From a virus, in IMG/VR virus record IMGVR_UViG_3300027244_000194, positions 1-64,000 of that record: a stretch of 64,000 nt of DNA. One strand, written 5' to 3'. A program made the position numbers and the translations under genes. Position 1 is the first letter of the stretch; the number at the start of each line of letters is the position of its first letter. The notes below the pieces were generated by a model that had not been told where the DNA came from, did no database searches, and worked only from the letters and a program-made list of their open reading frames with translations. Shown here piece by piece: positions 50,137 through 58,432 of the stretch.

Positions 50137-51351
50137 ATGAAATTAAAGATGAAATCTGCGATCAAGCTTTATGAATCTTTCTTAAAGGAAGGTGCTGAAG
50201 CCCCTGCCGCGGCAGAAACAACGTCCGCTACTTCAAGAGAGGCGGTTATTAAAGATGTCGATACTATCATCACATCACTAGAAACTCTAGTTTCTCAAGT
50301 ATCTGAGGAGCTAGAAGAAGAATTCAATACTCCTGAAAAAATTGAAGAAGCCGGCGACGACAACATTATCGTTCAATGGATTACTTCAATGAAAGCCGTT
50401 AAAGCTCAAAAGAAGGTTAATAACATTAAGGTTAATAAAGTTGCTCTTGAGATTGCAAGGGATGAAGCTCCAAACACAGAGCAAAAGAACAAGATCAAAG
50501 ACAGGGAAACCCTTCTTACCAGTCAAATCAAATCTCTACAAGATGCTGTCAATGATAGATTTGCTAACAAAGGAGGTTTAGTAGATAAGAAATTATCAAA
50601 CGCTAAAATTGAAGGAGAGCTAGCAGTTATCAAAGCTCACTCAGGTGCAGGTATTGATAAAAAAGAAGCTGGTGATTTAAAGCAAAGAATGGCCGATCTT
50701 CAAAAAAGATACAAAGAAAATGAAGCTGCTCTAAAAGAGCTTGAACCTTCTGAAGAAGATAAAAAAACAGCTGCGAAATCTGCGCAAGATAAAAAGGATC
50801 AAGAAGCAGCTGCGGCGGCGAAAGCTAAAAAAACATCCAATAATGAACCTCAACAGGAACCTGAACAGGAACCTCAACAGGAACCTCAACAGGAAGAACC
50901 TAGAAAAGACGATAACATGGAGGCAGATATTGCTCAATATGATCAGAATATCAAAGATGAAATGGCAAGAGAAGCTGATCTTAAGAAGAAGCTAAAATCA
51001 GTTGAAGACGAAAAGGCAAAGTCAACCGATCCCGAATCTTTCGACGAAAAGATCATCAATATTAAAGCCGAAATCGATAAGTCTAAACAAGATATTAAAC
51101 AGATGAAAGATGCTAAATCTGCACTGGTTAAAAAGACTGCTACAAAAGAATCATTGATTCTAAGGGCTGAAGAATTGGGTTTAAATGAACTTGCTTCTGA
51201 AATTTCAGAAAAAGAAGAATGGCAACTAAACGGAACACCTTTATATTCCAAGTACGATGCTAAAATTAAAAAGGTAGAATACTCTAATTCTTTAAACGAA
51301 TCACGTTACACTATTAACACAGTTAAAGATAGATTTGCAAAACTAATCTAA
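50137..51351 (+). CDS. Internal head protein candidate with CTS, coiled coils and QEP repeats
   Basis: A 404-residue protein beginning MKLKMKSAIKLYESFLKEGAE. The CTS (K-L-Y-E-S-F-L-K-E before Gly) fits best if translation starts at ATG 50149. The rest is Lys/Glu/Ala-rich coiled coil, broken by a Q-E-P repeat linker near residues 236-256. It probably fills or shapes the prohead core beside the scaffold. Its 3' end overlaps the convergent minus-strand gene by 9 nt. Confidence 0.6.
   Translation: MKLKMKSAIKLYESFLKEGAEAPAAAETTSATSREAVIKDVDTIITSLETLVSQVSEELEEEFNTPEKIEEAGDDNIIVQWITSMKAVKAQKKVNNIKVNKVALEIARDEAPNTEQKNKIKDRETLLTSQIKSLQDAVNDRFANKGGLVDKKLSNAKIEGELAVIKAHSGAGIDKKEAGDLKQRMADLQKRYKENEAALKELEPSEEDKKTAAKSAQDKKDQEAAAAAKAKKTSNNEPQQEPEQEPQQEPQQEEPRKDDNMEADIAQYDQNIKDEMAREADLKKKLKSVEDEKAKSTDPESFDEKIINIKAEIDKSKQDIKQMKDAKSALVKKTATKESLILRAEELGLNELASEISEKEEWQLNGTPLYSKYDAKIKKVEYSNSLNESRYTINTVKDRFAKLI
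50845..50900 (+). repeat. Short tandem repeat, 12-nt unit GAACCTCAACAG
   Basis: About four and a half copies coding for E-P-Q-Q; a replication-slippage-prone linker inside the CTS protein. Confidence 0.7.
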
Positions 51352-51849
51352 TCTCTTTCGAGGATTAGCATTCTTTTTGAACACTTTCATCAGCTCCTTC
51401 TGTTCATTCAGGAGGAGCTGTTGACATTTTTGGCGAAACTCAAGTGAAGATTTCAGTACACTCTGGTTAATGCCAACCTCAAGGGCATCCCAATACTCTG
51501 GGTGTACAAAGTTTCGAGCGCTAAAGTCACCCATCTTAGATTTGATCGGACGTCCAGAGATTGCGCAAGCCCAATCGATCGATCTATAAGAATCGTATAC
51601 ATCGTCGATCTTTTTAAGATCACCTTCAATCCAGTCATAGAACAGCTTGGTCTTGTGACGATCATTTGAACCTCTGAATAATCCTAATACAGCCTTCAGT
51701 TTCTGCTCATCCTTTACAAAGTCTTTGATGTTTGGATGTTCTAGTAGAAAACGCTTATGTAACTTGGACAGGGTTTCAAACGCAACTCCATGTTTGCCCC
51801 TGACCCCGTCTTTATATTTGATGTGCGGATATTTCTTAGCGTATGCCAT
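51343..51849 (-). CDS. Minus-strand basic protein, unknown
   Basis: A 168-residue, strongly basic protein starting MAYAKKYPHIKYKDGVRGKHG. ATG at 51849 is preferred to the longer reading because upstream residues overlap gp44 in antisense. It is helical with a Lys/Arg-rich C-terminus (KVFKKNANPRKRLD). It interrupts the + strand order between gp23 and gp44, converging on the CTS gene and diverging from gp44; this placement suggests an accessory insertion. No family recognised. Confidence 0.6.
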   Translation of the reverse strand: MAYAKKYPHIKYKDGVRGKHGVAFETLSKLHKRFLLEHPNIKDFVKDEQKLKAVLGLFRGSNDRHKTKLFYDWIEGDLKKIDDVYDSYRSIDWACAISGRPIKSKMGDFSARNFVHPEYWDALEVGINQSVLKSSLEFRQKCQQLLLNEQKELMKVFKKNANPRKRLD

Positions 51850-51898
51850 TGAAACTAACTGTAAGCTGTGAGGTATAACCTCTGTAAACGTGTAAATT

Positions 51899-52855
51899 AT
51901 GCAATCATTGACGCAACTCTTTACTGAAAAGTACCGTCCAAAGAACTTGGACCATTTGATTCTACCCGAACGAGTGATGAACAAGTTCAAAGATGGAATC
52001 CAACAGAACATGCTGTTCGCTGGAAGCCCAGGGACTGGTAAAACATCAACTGCTAAGGCAATTGTCAATCAGTTTGAGTTACCTTACCTATATATTAACG
52101 CTTCAACAGATACATCAGTTGATGTTATCAGAACTCGTATCACTGACTTCTGTTCAACCATGTCAATCCTAGATGACCGAAATAAATTCAAGGTAGTTAT
52201 TCTTGATGAGGTCGATGGTGTATCTGATCAGTTCTTCAAGGCTCTTCGTGCTACGATGGAACAATTTGCTTCCAACTCACGATTCATTGCAACATGTAAC
52301 TACATTAACAAGTTACCAGATCCAATTCTTAGCCGATTTGAAGTCATTAACTTTGACTTTGATAAGAATGAAGAAGCTGAATTAACTAAGAAATACATTC
52401 GCCGCGTTCATGAAGTTTGTAAAGACGAAGACTTGACGATTGAAAAAGATGCATTGGTTGAGTTTGTTCGTCGTAACTTCCCAGACCTTCGCACAACTTT
52501 AAACAAACTTCAAGGTTATAAGTCACAGGGTACCACTTCAATTGGTATCGAAGATGTAAAACGATTCAACTCGGTCTATAAAGACGTGTTTGAACTCATC
52601 TTTAACGAAATGGATCCAGTGAAGAACTATAAGCTTCTCGTTAGTGAATACTCTAATCGTGTTGATGATGTTCTACAATCACTAGGACAAGACTTCATTG
52701 AATACATCAAGCAAGAAAAAACACAGGCTGCAAGATTTATTCCTCAAATCATCATTGTTGTCGCTGAGCATCAAGCTCAACGAATCAATGTGATTGATCC
52801 AGTTATTACAATGTTGTCATGTATTTACAAAATACAAACAATTATTAAGCAATAA
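51899..52855 (+). CDS. 44: Clamp loader large subunit gp44
   Basis: AAA+ ATPase that loads gp45, 318 residues (T4: 319). Walker A G-S-P-G-T-G-K-T-S, Walker B I-L-D-E-V-D-G, sensor 1 A-T-C-N-Y, and the S-R-F arginine finger in L-S-R-F-E-V-I. The C-terminal collar domain is helical. A 49-nt gap with the palindrome GAGGTATAACCTC separates it from the divergent gene. Confidence 0.9.
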   Translation: MQSLTQLFTEKYRPKNLDHLILPERVMNKFKDGIQQNMLFAGSPGTGKTSTAKAIVNQFELPYLYINASTDTSVDVIRTRITDFCSTMSILDDRNKFKVVILDEVDGVSDQFFKALRATMEQFASNSRFIATCNYINKLPDPILSRFEVINFDFDKNEEAELTKKYIRRVHEVCKDEDLTIEKDALVEFVRRNFPDLRTTLNKLQGYKSQGTTSIGIEDVKRFNSVYKDVFELIFNEMDPVKNYKLLVSEYSNRVDDVLQSLGQDFIEYIKQEKTQAARFIPQIIIVVAEHQAQRINVIDPVITMLSCIYKIQTIIKQ

Positions 52856-52862
52856 TTTCCTC

Positions 52863-52886
52863 GGGTCACCGGAATTTGTTATATTA
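52863..52886 (+). promoter_or_regulatory. Promoter-like element GGGTC-N12-TATATTA
   Basis: Third copy of the exactly spaced element, followed by GCCCTAT as at 11834. It precedes the RNase H gene by 20 nt. Confidence 0.5.
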
Positions 52887-52906
52887 GCCCTATAAAGATA
52901 AAAGTT

Positions 52907-54139
52907 ATGAAATTAGGCAAACACACGTTAATGATCGATGGCAACTACTTTGTATACAGCCGTCTATATGTCATGCCTCGTAGCAAGTCCGGTAAACTGT
53001 TAGGAGATGAAAAGGAAAAAGCACAGTTCATGCGCAAGCTGTGTATCGATATTGCCAGCGAAATTCGTAAAATGCGACCTTTCATTGATCAGGTTGTTGT
53101 TGCTGTTGATTCTAAGTCTTGGCGTAAAGATCTGTTTCCTGAAGCTGAATACAAGGGTACTCGTGTAGCCGATGACTCAGTCGATTGGGATGCAGTGTAT
53201 AGTGTATACGATAGCTTTCGTACGGTTCTTCAAAAACAGGGTGTTATTGTTCAACAAACTAATGGTGCCGAAGCTGACGATATTCTGTTTGCATGGGCAA
53301 CTGAATTAAACAATCAGGGCCGCAATTGCATCGTATGGACAGGCGACCGTGATCTTATTCAATTGGTTGATTACACCCAAGCCACTGATGGTTATACTCT
53401 TTGGTACTACAACACTAAACGTAATCTTATTGCATTTAACGGTTTCACCGCTCTATTAGAGGGTGAGTCTAATGATACCAAGTCTGATGATGACTTACTA
53501 TTTAACCTATCAGGTTCTGACATCGCAGGTAGTCTTAAAGATGATATTAATGATTGGGTTAAACGTAATCGCGTTAGTATTGAAGAAATAGATTCACGTG
53601 AATTTCTGTTCAAAAAGATTCTTATCGGTGATAAATCAGATAACATACCTTCAGTTGTCACTTACGATAAGCAAATGAATAATGGCAAGCATCGTACCTT
53701 TTCAATCACAGAAAAGCAATCTGAAAAGATTCTTGCACAATATGAAAAAGACTATGGTAGTTTTCAGGTAGAACATTTGTTCATCAAAGAAAATCGTCAG
53801 CACATGTGCGATGTAATCTATAGGTCGGTTGGTAACTCAAACGTAGAACAGATTGCTTCTAATTTGATGCAAAACATTCAACTAATGTTTCTTCACGTTC
53901 GCATCATACCAGAACCTATTCTAAAAGCAATCTATAAGGAAATCTCTAAGCCTTATGATAGTCCTAATTTCCATAATCTATCACAGATGGAACGCATCCT
54001 TGAAGGAACGGGCTTTACTGATCGCGATAAACAAGTCGTACCCAAAGGAATGGATCCCTTTAGCGGTCTAAAATTAGTTGATGAAAAGCCAAAGAAGGAA
54101 GATCAACCTAAGACTAAGAAGCTGAACGAATTGTTCTAA
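52907..54139 (+). CDS. rnh: RNase H / 5'-3' exonuclease
   Basis: T4 Rnh-type 5' nuclease of the FEN/PIN fold, removing RNA primers from lagging-strand fragments. The 410-residue protein is longer than T4 Rnh (305). Metal site: M-I-D-G-N-Y near residue 10, G-A-E-A-D-D near 123, T-G-D-R-D near 144, and G-D-K-S-D-N near 242. The C-terminus is a Lys-rich tail ending K-K-L-N-E-L-F, a likely clamp-binding tail. Confidence 0.85.
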   Translation: MKLGKHTLMIDGNYFVYSRLYVMPRSKSGKLLGDEKEKAQFMRKLCIDIASEIRKMRPFIDQVVVAVDSKSWRKDLFPEAEYKGTRVADDSVDWDAVYSVYDSFRTVLQKQGVIVQQTNGAEADDILFAWATELNNQGRNCIVWTGDRDLIQLVDYTQATDGYTLWYYNTKRNLIAFNGFTALLEGESNDTKSDDDLLFNLSGSDIAGSLKDDINDWVKRNRVSIEEIDSREFLFKKILIGDKSDNIPSVVTYDKQMNNGKHRTFSITEKQSEKILAQYEKDYGSFQVEHLFIKENRQHMCDVIYRSVGNSNVEQIASNLMQNIQLMFLHVRIIPEPILKAIYKEISKPYDSPNFHNLSQMERILEGTGFTDRDKQVVPKGMDPFSGLKLVDEKPKKEDQPKTKKLNELF

Positions 54140-54158
54140 ACTTAACATATTTACGGGG

Positions 54159-54167
54159 TATAATTAA
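54159..54167 (+). promoter_or_regulatory. Promoter-like box TATAATTAA
   Basis: TTACGGGGTATAATTAAT abuts the ATG at 54169; CG-N-TATAA group. Confidence 0.35.
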
Positions 54168-54168
54168 T

Positions 54169-54600
54169 ATGCTGGACGAAACTAAATTGTTCGACTTCAT
54201 TAAAATGATGTTCGAAAAACCCAAAGAGTACGATGCTATTAAACAGCATAATAAGAAGCGTCATTTCTTTATGATCAATCGTTTCTTTTCGATTAAGTTT
54301 CCTGATAATGCAAACGCGTTCAATCTTAACGGTATTGAAGGTTCTCACGTGGTTGATAGTTGGAGAATGGTCGCAGGTAGATTTAAAGGCGTTCCAGGTT
54401 GGATTTACACCAAGACCAAAAAAGCTTCACCGTCTGCAGCCAAAGTAAAAGATCAATATATACCTTCAGACGAAGCAGTTAAATTCTATATGACCAAAAA
54501 TGAAATTGGCAAAAGAGAATTTGAAGAACTGAAAAAGTTTGCGCAATTTGAATTGTACAAAGACCTTCAAATGATTGAAAAATCAATCAAAGTTTATTGA
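54169..54600 (+). CDS. Hypothetical basic protein, possible clamp-loader small subunit
   Basis: A 143-residue protein with K-R-H-F-F-M-I-N-R-F-F-S-I-K and W-R-M-V-A-G...P-G-W-I-Y-T-K-T-K-K. I have a memory of this pattern in T4-like genomes but not of a proven function. T4 gp62 is the obvious missing partner of gp44, and this gene lies near gp44, so gp62 is a possibility only. It overlaps the next gene by one base. Confidence 0.4.
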   Translation: MLDETKLFDFIKMMFEKPKEYDAIKQHNKKRHFFMINRFFSIKFPDNANAFNLNGIEGSHVVDSWRMVAGRFKGVPGWIYTKTKKASPSAAKVKDQYIPSDEAVKFYMTKNEIGKREFEELKKFAQFELYKDLQMIEKSIKVY

Positions 54601-55247
54601 TGAAAATATACAACTCATCCGACTTCGTAGATGTGATTGACGTGACGCTGTTCAAGTATAATCACTATGATAATTTGATTTGGACTAAATGTCTGAATCA
54701 GTTGGACTACATGAGGGTTGACGATGAATCTATTTTAGTTACTCCATATCAATTGGAGACGATGTTTGAATATAACTTTGAGAAAGAAATTAGACGTATT
54801 AAGGCCATCACCTTTGAGTTGATTCACAAGGATGCTTCATCTCTATTCTTTCTTCACAAGATTGTTGAAGATTTTGGCAGATTAAAATGGATCAAATTAA
54901 CACTTTCCAAGCGTAGAAACTTTAGTAGAGTAATTGAAGATTTTGAAAATACAACTCGACAAATAAAGTATTCTTATAAGATTCTTAGAGCGACCGTTAG
55001 ATTGAGCGAATTTATTGATGTTCATGAAATTAAAAAGATCAATCCACTGTTGAGATCTGCTGGTTTGATTGGTGAAAAGCCATACAACTCAATGCCTATT
55101 AAGCGATTGACTATGGGAGTTGAAAGTATTTTAGGTTCAGAAGACATGTCTGATCAAACGGCCGAATCCCTTGCAATGATTTTAGACATCATTGACCATA
55201 AACTGGAAGGTGATAATCCTGAAGTACTTTTAGTCACGGATTGGTGA
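54600..55247 (+). CDS. Hypothetical helical protein
   Basis: A 215-residue protein (ATG 54600; a TTG one codon upstream is less likely). Aromatic-rich N-terminus (DVTLFKYNHYDNLIWTK), long helices, and an acidic C-terminus. No motif recognised. It lies just upstream of the late-type box at 55248, so it could belong to either the replication or the structural unit. Confidence 0.45.
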   Translation: MKIYNSSDFVDVIDVTLFKYNHYDNLIWTKCLNQLDYMRVDDESILVTPYQLETMFEYNFEKEIRRIKAITFELIHKDASSLFFLHKIVEDFGRLKWIKLTLSKRRNFSRVIEDFENTTRQIKYSYKILRATVRLSEFIDVHEIKKINPLLRSAGLIGEKPYNSMPIKRLTMGVESILGSEDMSDQTAESLAMILDIIDHKLEGDNPEVLLVTDW

Positions 55248-55256
55248 GATATATAA
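55248..55256 (+). promoter_or_regulatory. Late-promoter-like box GATATATAA inside an inverted repeat
   Basis: GATATATAA lies in the loop side of a GTGAGA/TCTCAC inverted repeat (about 55244-55270), 20 nt before the membrane-protein start. Confidence 0.45.
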
Positions 55257-55276
55257 AAGAAAGTCTCACTTTCTGA

Positions 55277-55777
55277 ATGAAAAAACTACGCGAATTACTA
55301 AAGGATTTTGGTAAGCGTGAGGAGTTGGTTTACATTGTTGTTCTGTTATGGATTACAATGGGAGTTCTTGGAGCTTATAAAGATACTGATTTCACTCAAC
55401 TTGCAGCCTACTTTGGTTCACTAACAGCATACGTTGCAACTTATATCTGGGGAGAGTCTCGTAGGCCAAGTGAAAAGACTGGTTTAATGAAAGAGGGTCC
55501 AAACTCTAGACGAGAAGTAATGATATACATTATCGTTGCTCTATGGACCATTGTTGGTGGATTTGCAATATGGTTTAAGGCTAATTTGAGCGATCTAGCA
55601 GTTTACTTCGTATCACTTACGGGTTTCATTGCATCTTGGATTGCGGGTGAAGTTTACAAACCTCAGGATATTGTCAAATCTAAACCGGTTTCAAAGCCAA
55701 CTTTCAGTCAGAAACCATCGGTTCCAAAGATCATTGGTGAAGAACCTTCCGACGAGGCCAAAAACATTGAAGTATAA
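55277..55777 (+). CDS. Membrane protein with tandem-duplicated two-TM unit, holin candidate
   Basis: A 166-residue protein built from two similar halves. Each has a charged R-E start, a helix (IVVLLWITMGVLGAY / IIVALWTIVGGFAIW), then L-A-[AV]-Y-F-[GV]-S-L-T and a second helix ending W-[GI]-[EA]-[SG]-E/R. That makes four membrane segments, followed by a Pro/Lys-rich tail. It sits at the head of a late unit. Size and topology allow a holin; a virion membrane role is also possible. Confidence 0.5.
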   Translation: MKKLRELLKDFGKREELVYIVVLLWITMGVLGAYKDTDFTQLAAYFGSLTAYVATYIWGESRRPSEKTGLMKEGPNSRREVMIYIIVALWTIVGGFAIWFKANLSDLAVYFVSLTGFIASWIAGEVYKPQDIVKSKPVSKPTFSQKPSVPKIIGEEPSDEAKNIEV

Positions 55778-55784
55778 ATAGTTT

Positions 55785-57722
55785 ATGGTAACTGGCTCAA
55801 CAGCAAATGAGATCGGAGATTTCATCATTGGAAAACTTGTCGATCCGTATGAAAACGTAATTCGTGTGACAGATTGGTCTATTTTGGCCGGTCTAAGTAA
55901 CGATTATACGGTAGGTAAAATTAGTTTTACTGAAGGGTCTACGACCGTTTCAGGGTACGGTACTAATTTTAATCTAAGTCCTGGTGATTCTATCATCGTA
56001 GGTAATCACGTACTTGAAGTTGCACTTCAAGTTACTCCACTTCACATTGAACTTGCTGATCCAGCACCTTTCACTGCATCGATGGCAACTTTCATGATTT
56101 TGCCAGATGCAAACAATGAGTTTATTTACGAATACCGATGGTCTCACACTAATGAAGAATTCAGTGAATTCAAATTATTGACCAAAGATATGAATCCTGG
56201 TGATCTGATGTTTATCGCATGGGATGGAACGAGACCACTTTGGATTGACGTTAAAGGTACTGTTGATCGTTTAACGCTAGGTGCGTCATTAACGATGATC
56301 AGTATTACGTTCACACTTGAAACCACTGAAGGAGAAATCATAGCTTGTCCACAGTATTGCTTAGGATGCGATGATCCATATTCATATATTGGTTGCGCCA
56401 ACATTAAACCATGTACGACTGATGAAAATATCTTTAAGCCATACGAATTAAATAAGAGCGATAATCTGTACAGACAGCTTGTAGAAATTTCAACTGACAT
56501 CTTTGGATGGCCAGTAAGATATTACAGAACTGAACCCGATGAAAGAACCAGAGACGTTACTTTCATGGAGTATTCTTTGTTTAACGTAGTTGCCCAAGGA
56601 GACGTTAAAGTTTCGGTTCCAGATAATGAAATGCCAACACAACAAATCAATTACGACATCTTCGGCATGGGCTTTGAAGATTTTGAAATTCACATTGCTG
56701 ACTATCAATTTGAAAAGACTTTCGGACCATTTAAGAGACCAAGAGTTAAAGATTACTTGTACTTCCCAAAACTAAACAGGATGTACGAGGTCAAATCTGT
56801 GTCACTGGCAGATGAGTTCAATGTTAACCATACATACTGGAGAGTGATGCTAGCGAAATATCAAGATCGTTCGGCGGTTATCAAGTCTCCAGAGGCAGAA
56901 GCAGAATTGCAAGACCTAGTAGTTGGAATGGATGACATTTTTGGAGCTGAAATTCAGGACGAGAGCAAAAAGGTTACAAAGCCGCAACAACTTCAAGGAG
57001 TATCTCATATTTGGGAAGATGGCGTTAGAACTGGTGCAAATGCCCTAGTTAAAATAGTTGACTATGATTTGAAAAACAGATGGACAATTGTATCTAAGCA
57101 TCACTATAATCTAAGTACTGTTCCAAATGATCAGACTGCAGTTGAATATATTCAACCTGCAAAACAAACGCAAGAAGAAAACTTAGCATTTACATTCTGG
57201 GTTCAACCGACCTTTGATAACTTAGATACAACCAAATATGTTTTGATCCAAGGCGAACAGTTTGGCGTTGGTTTAACGGCAAGACTTTCATCATCAAAAT
57301 TAGAGTTGATGATTAATAATCAACCATACACTTTCATGCACGGTATGATCATGTCAACTGACGAATGGTATGCGATTGTTATCAATCTATCAAACGACTT
57401 TAGAGAAATTGGAGTGTATATGTACTATCTAAATGAACAACTCAATTACGTTAGACCACAAGATGGTAATAACAACCTTGAACTTCAATTTAGAGAAATT
57501 AGACCTACAACACAATCATTTATTTGGGATGTGGATAGAGGTTATCAATTAAGAGGTGGTAAATTAAAGATGACAAACATTAGAATTTGGAAAAAGACCA
57601 TTGAGGAAGAACAACATTCCAATGTGTTAAACCAATCTCTAGTTAGAGACGCACAATACGCATTGGTGATAGATAACGCCATTCCATCTCTTTCGTACCA
57701 ACGATATAGAAACGCAAGATGA
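55785..57722 (+). CDS. Virion protein, neck-like domain plus lectin-like C-terminus
   Basis: A 645-residue late protein. The middle (F-G-M-G-F-E-D-F-E-I-H-I, then R-P-R-V-K-D-Y-L-Y-F-P-K-L-N-R-M-Y-E-V and Y-W-R-V-M-L-A-K-Y-Q-D) recalls T4-like gp13/gp14 neck proteins. From about residue 460 the sequence (ENLAFTFWVQPTF, then M-T-N-I-R-I-W-K) looks like a concanavalin/LamG-type sandwich, perhaps a surface-binding decoration. Its place before the terminase genes, where T4 has 13-14-15, supports a neck role. Confidence 0.5.
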   Translation: MVTGSTANEIGDFIIGKLVDPYENVIRVTDWSILAGLSNDYTVGKISFTEGSTTVSGYGTNFNLSPGDSIIVGNHVLEVALQVTPLHIELADPAPFTASMATFMILPDANNEFIYEYRWSHTNEEFSEFKLLTKDMNPGDLMFIAWDGTRPLWIDVKGTVDRLTLGASLTMISITFTLETTEGEIIACPQYCLGCDDPYSYIGCANIKPCTTDENIFKPYELNKSDNLYRQLVEISTDIFGWPVRYYRTEPDERTRDVTFMEYSLFNVVAQGDVKVSVPDNEMPTQQINYDIFGMGFEDFEIHIADYQFEKTFGPFKRPRVKDYLYFPKLNRMYEVKSVSLADEFNVNHTYWRVMLAKYQDRSAVIKSPEAEAELQDLVVGMDDIFGAEIQDESKKVTKPQQLQGVSHIWEDGVRTGANALVKIVDYDLKNRWTIVSKHHYNLSTVPNDQTAVEYIQPAKQTQEENLAFTFWVQPTFDNLDTTKYVLIQGEQFGVGLTARLSSSKLELMINNQPYTFMHGMIMSTDEWYAIVINLSNDFREIGVYMYYLNEQLNYVRPQDGNNNLELQFREIRPTTQSFIWDVDRGYQLRGGKLKMTNIRIWKKTIEEEQHSNVLNQSLVRDAQYALVIDNAIPSLSYQRYRNAR

Positions 57723-58402
57723 TCATACGATACTCTGAATTTCAAGCCCTATATGAAAAGGGAGCTAAACTTGACGGAGTTGCAAGTCAACTTCTAAAAG
57801 ATTGTTTTAAGAAGTGGGTCACTGACCATAAATCTGGTAAAAGTCAAGGTAGCTTCTATCAGCAAATAGAACTTCCAGGATTGGAGTTTGATTTTGACGC
57901 AAACATTCATTTCAAGTCAAAGGGATTTGACATTCACAATACAACCGGAGCAGACGGTCGAGACATCGATGACGATGACGAAGATCAAACACCTTACATC
58001 ATTATTGACTTTGACGTTAACCCAAAGTGGTTACCAGGGTATTGGTCTGAAATTTATATGCACCTTGCAGATGTTATTAGACATGAAATTGAACACATCA
58101 CACAAGACGGTCCAAACATTGGCAATTATAGGGGTGGTAAACCGAATGAAGACGATCAACAGATGAGACTGTTAATTAAGTCTGGAATTCTACCACAACA
58201 CATGTATCTATTGCTACCAAAGGAGGTTGATGCAAATCTTCAAGGTTTAAGATACGAAGCCAAGAAAAGAAAGATGTCAATGATTGATACTGTCAATCAA
58301 TACTTAGACACACAGGATTACCTAACCCCTGAAACCAGAGAAGAGGTGATCAACCACTGGAGATTCAGAGCCGAAAAGATCGGCGGTATTCCGAAGTTCT
58401 GA
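57719..58402 (+). CDS. HExxH putative zinc metallopeptidase
   Basis: A 227-residue protein with V-I-R-H-E-I-E-H-I near residue 120, the zinc-protease HExxH motif, in an acidic protein. An N-terminal M-I-I-R-Y-S-E-F-Q-A-L-Y-E-K-G resembles a CTS with a cut after Y-E-K or near it. It is coupled to the neck-like gene (ATGA) and placed before terminase. It could process a virion protein or act after injection; substrate unknown. Confidence 0.55.
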   Translation: MIIRYSEFQALYEKGAKLDGVASQLLKDCFKKWVTDHKSGKSQGSFYQQIELPGLEFDFDANIHFKSKGFDIHNTTGADGRDIDDDDEDQTPYIIIDFDVNPKWLPGYWSEIYMHLADVIRHEIEHITQDGPNIGNYRGGKPNEDDQQMRLLIKSGILPQHMYLLLPKEVDANLQGLRYEAKKRKMSMIDTVNQYLDTQDYLTPETREEVINHWRFRAEKIGGIPKF

Positions 58403-58409
58403 TATATAC
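58401..58409 (+). promoter_or_regulatory. Late-promoter-like box GATATATAC
   Basis: GATATATAC begins in the stop codon of the previous gene, 24 nt before gp16. Confidence 0.5.
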
Positions 58410-58432
58410 TACCAGAATAACTTATTACCATT

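Noticed and set aside
50845-50900. Short tandem repeats as CRISPR
   Set aside because: Twelve-nt direct repeats without spacers inside a coding sequence; they encode an E-P-Q-Q linker.
52203-52385. Alternative frame inside gp44
   Set aside because: It is an out-of-frame shadow in a gene with complete AAA+ motifs.
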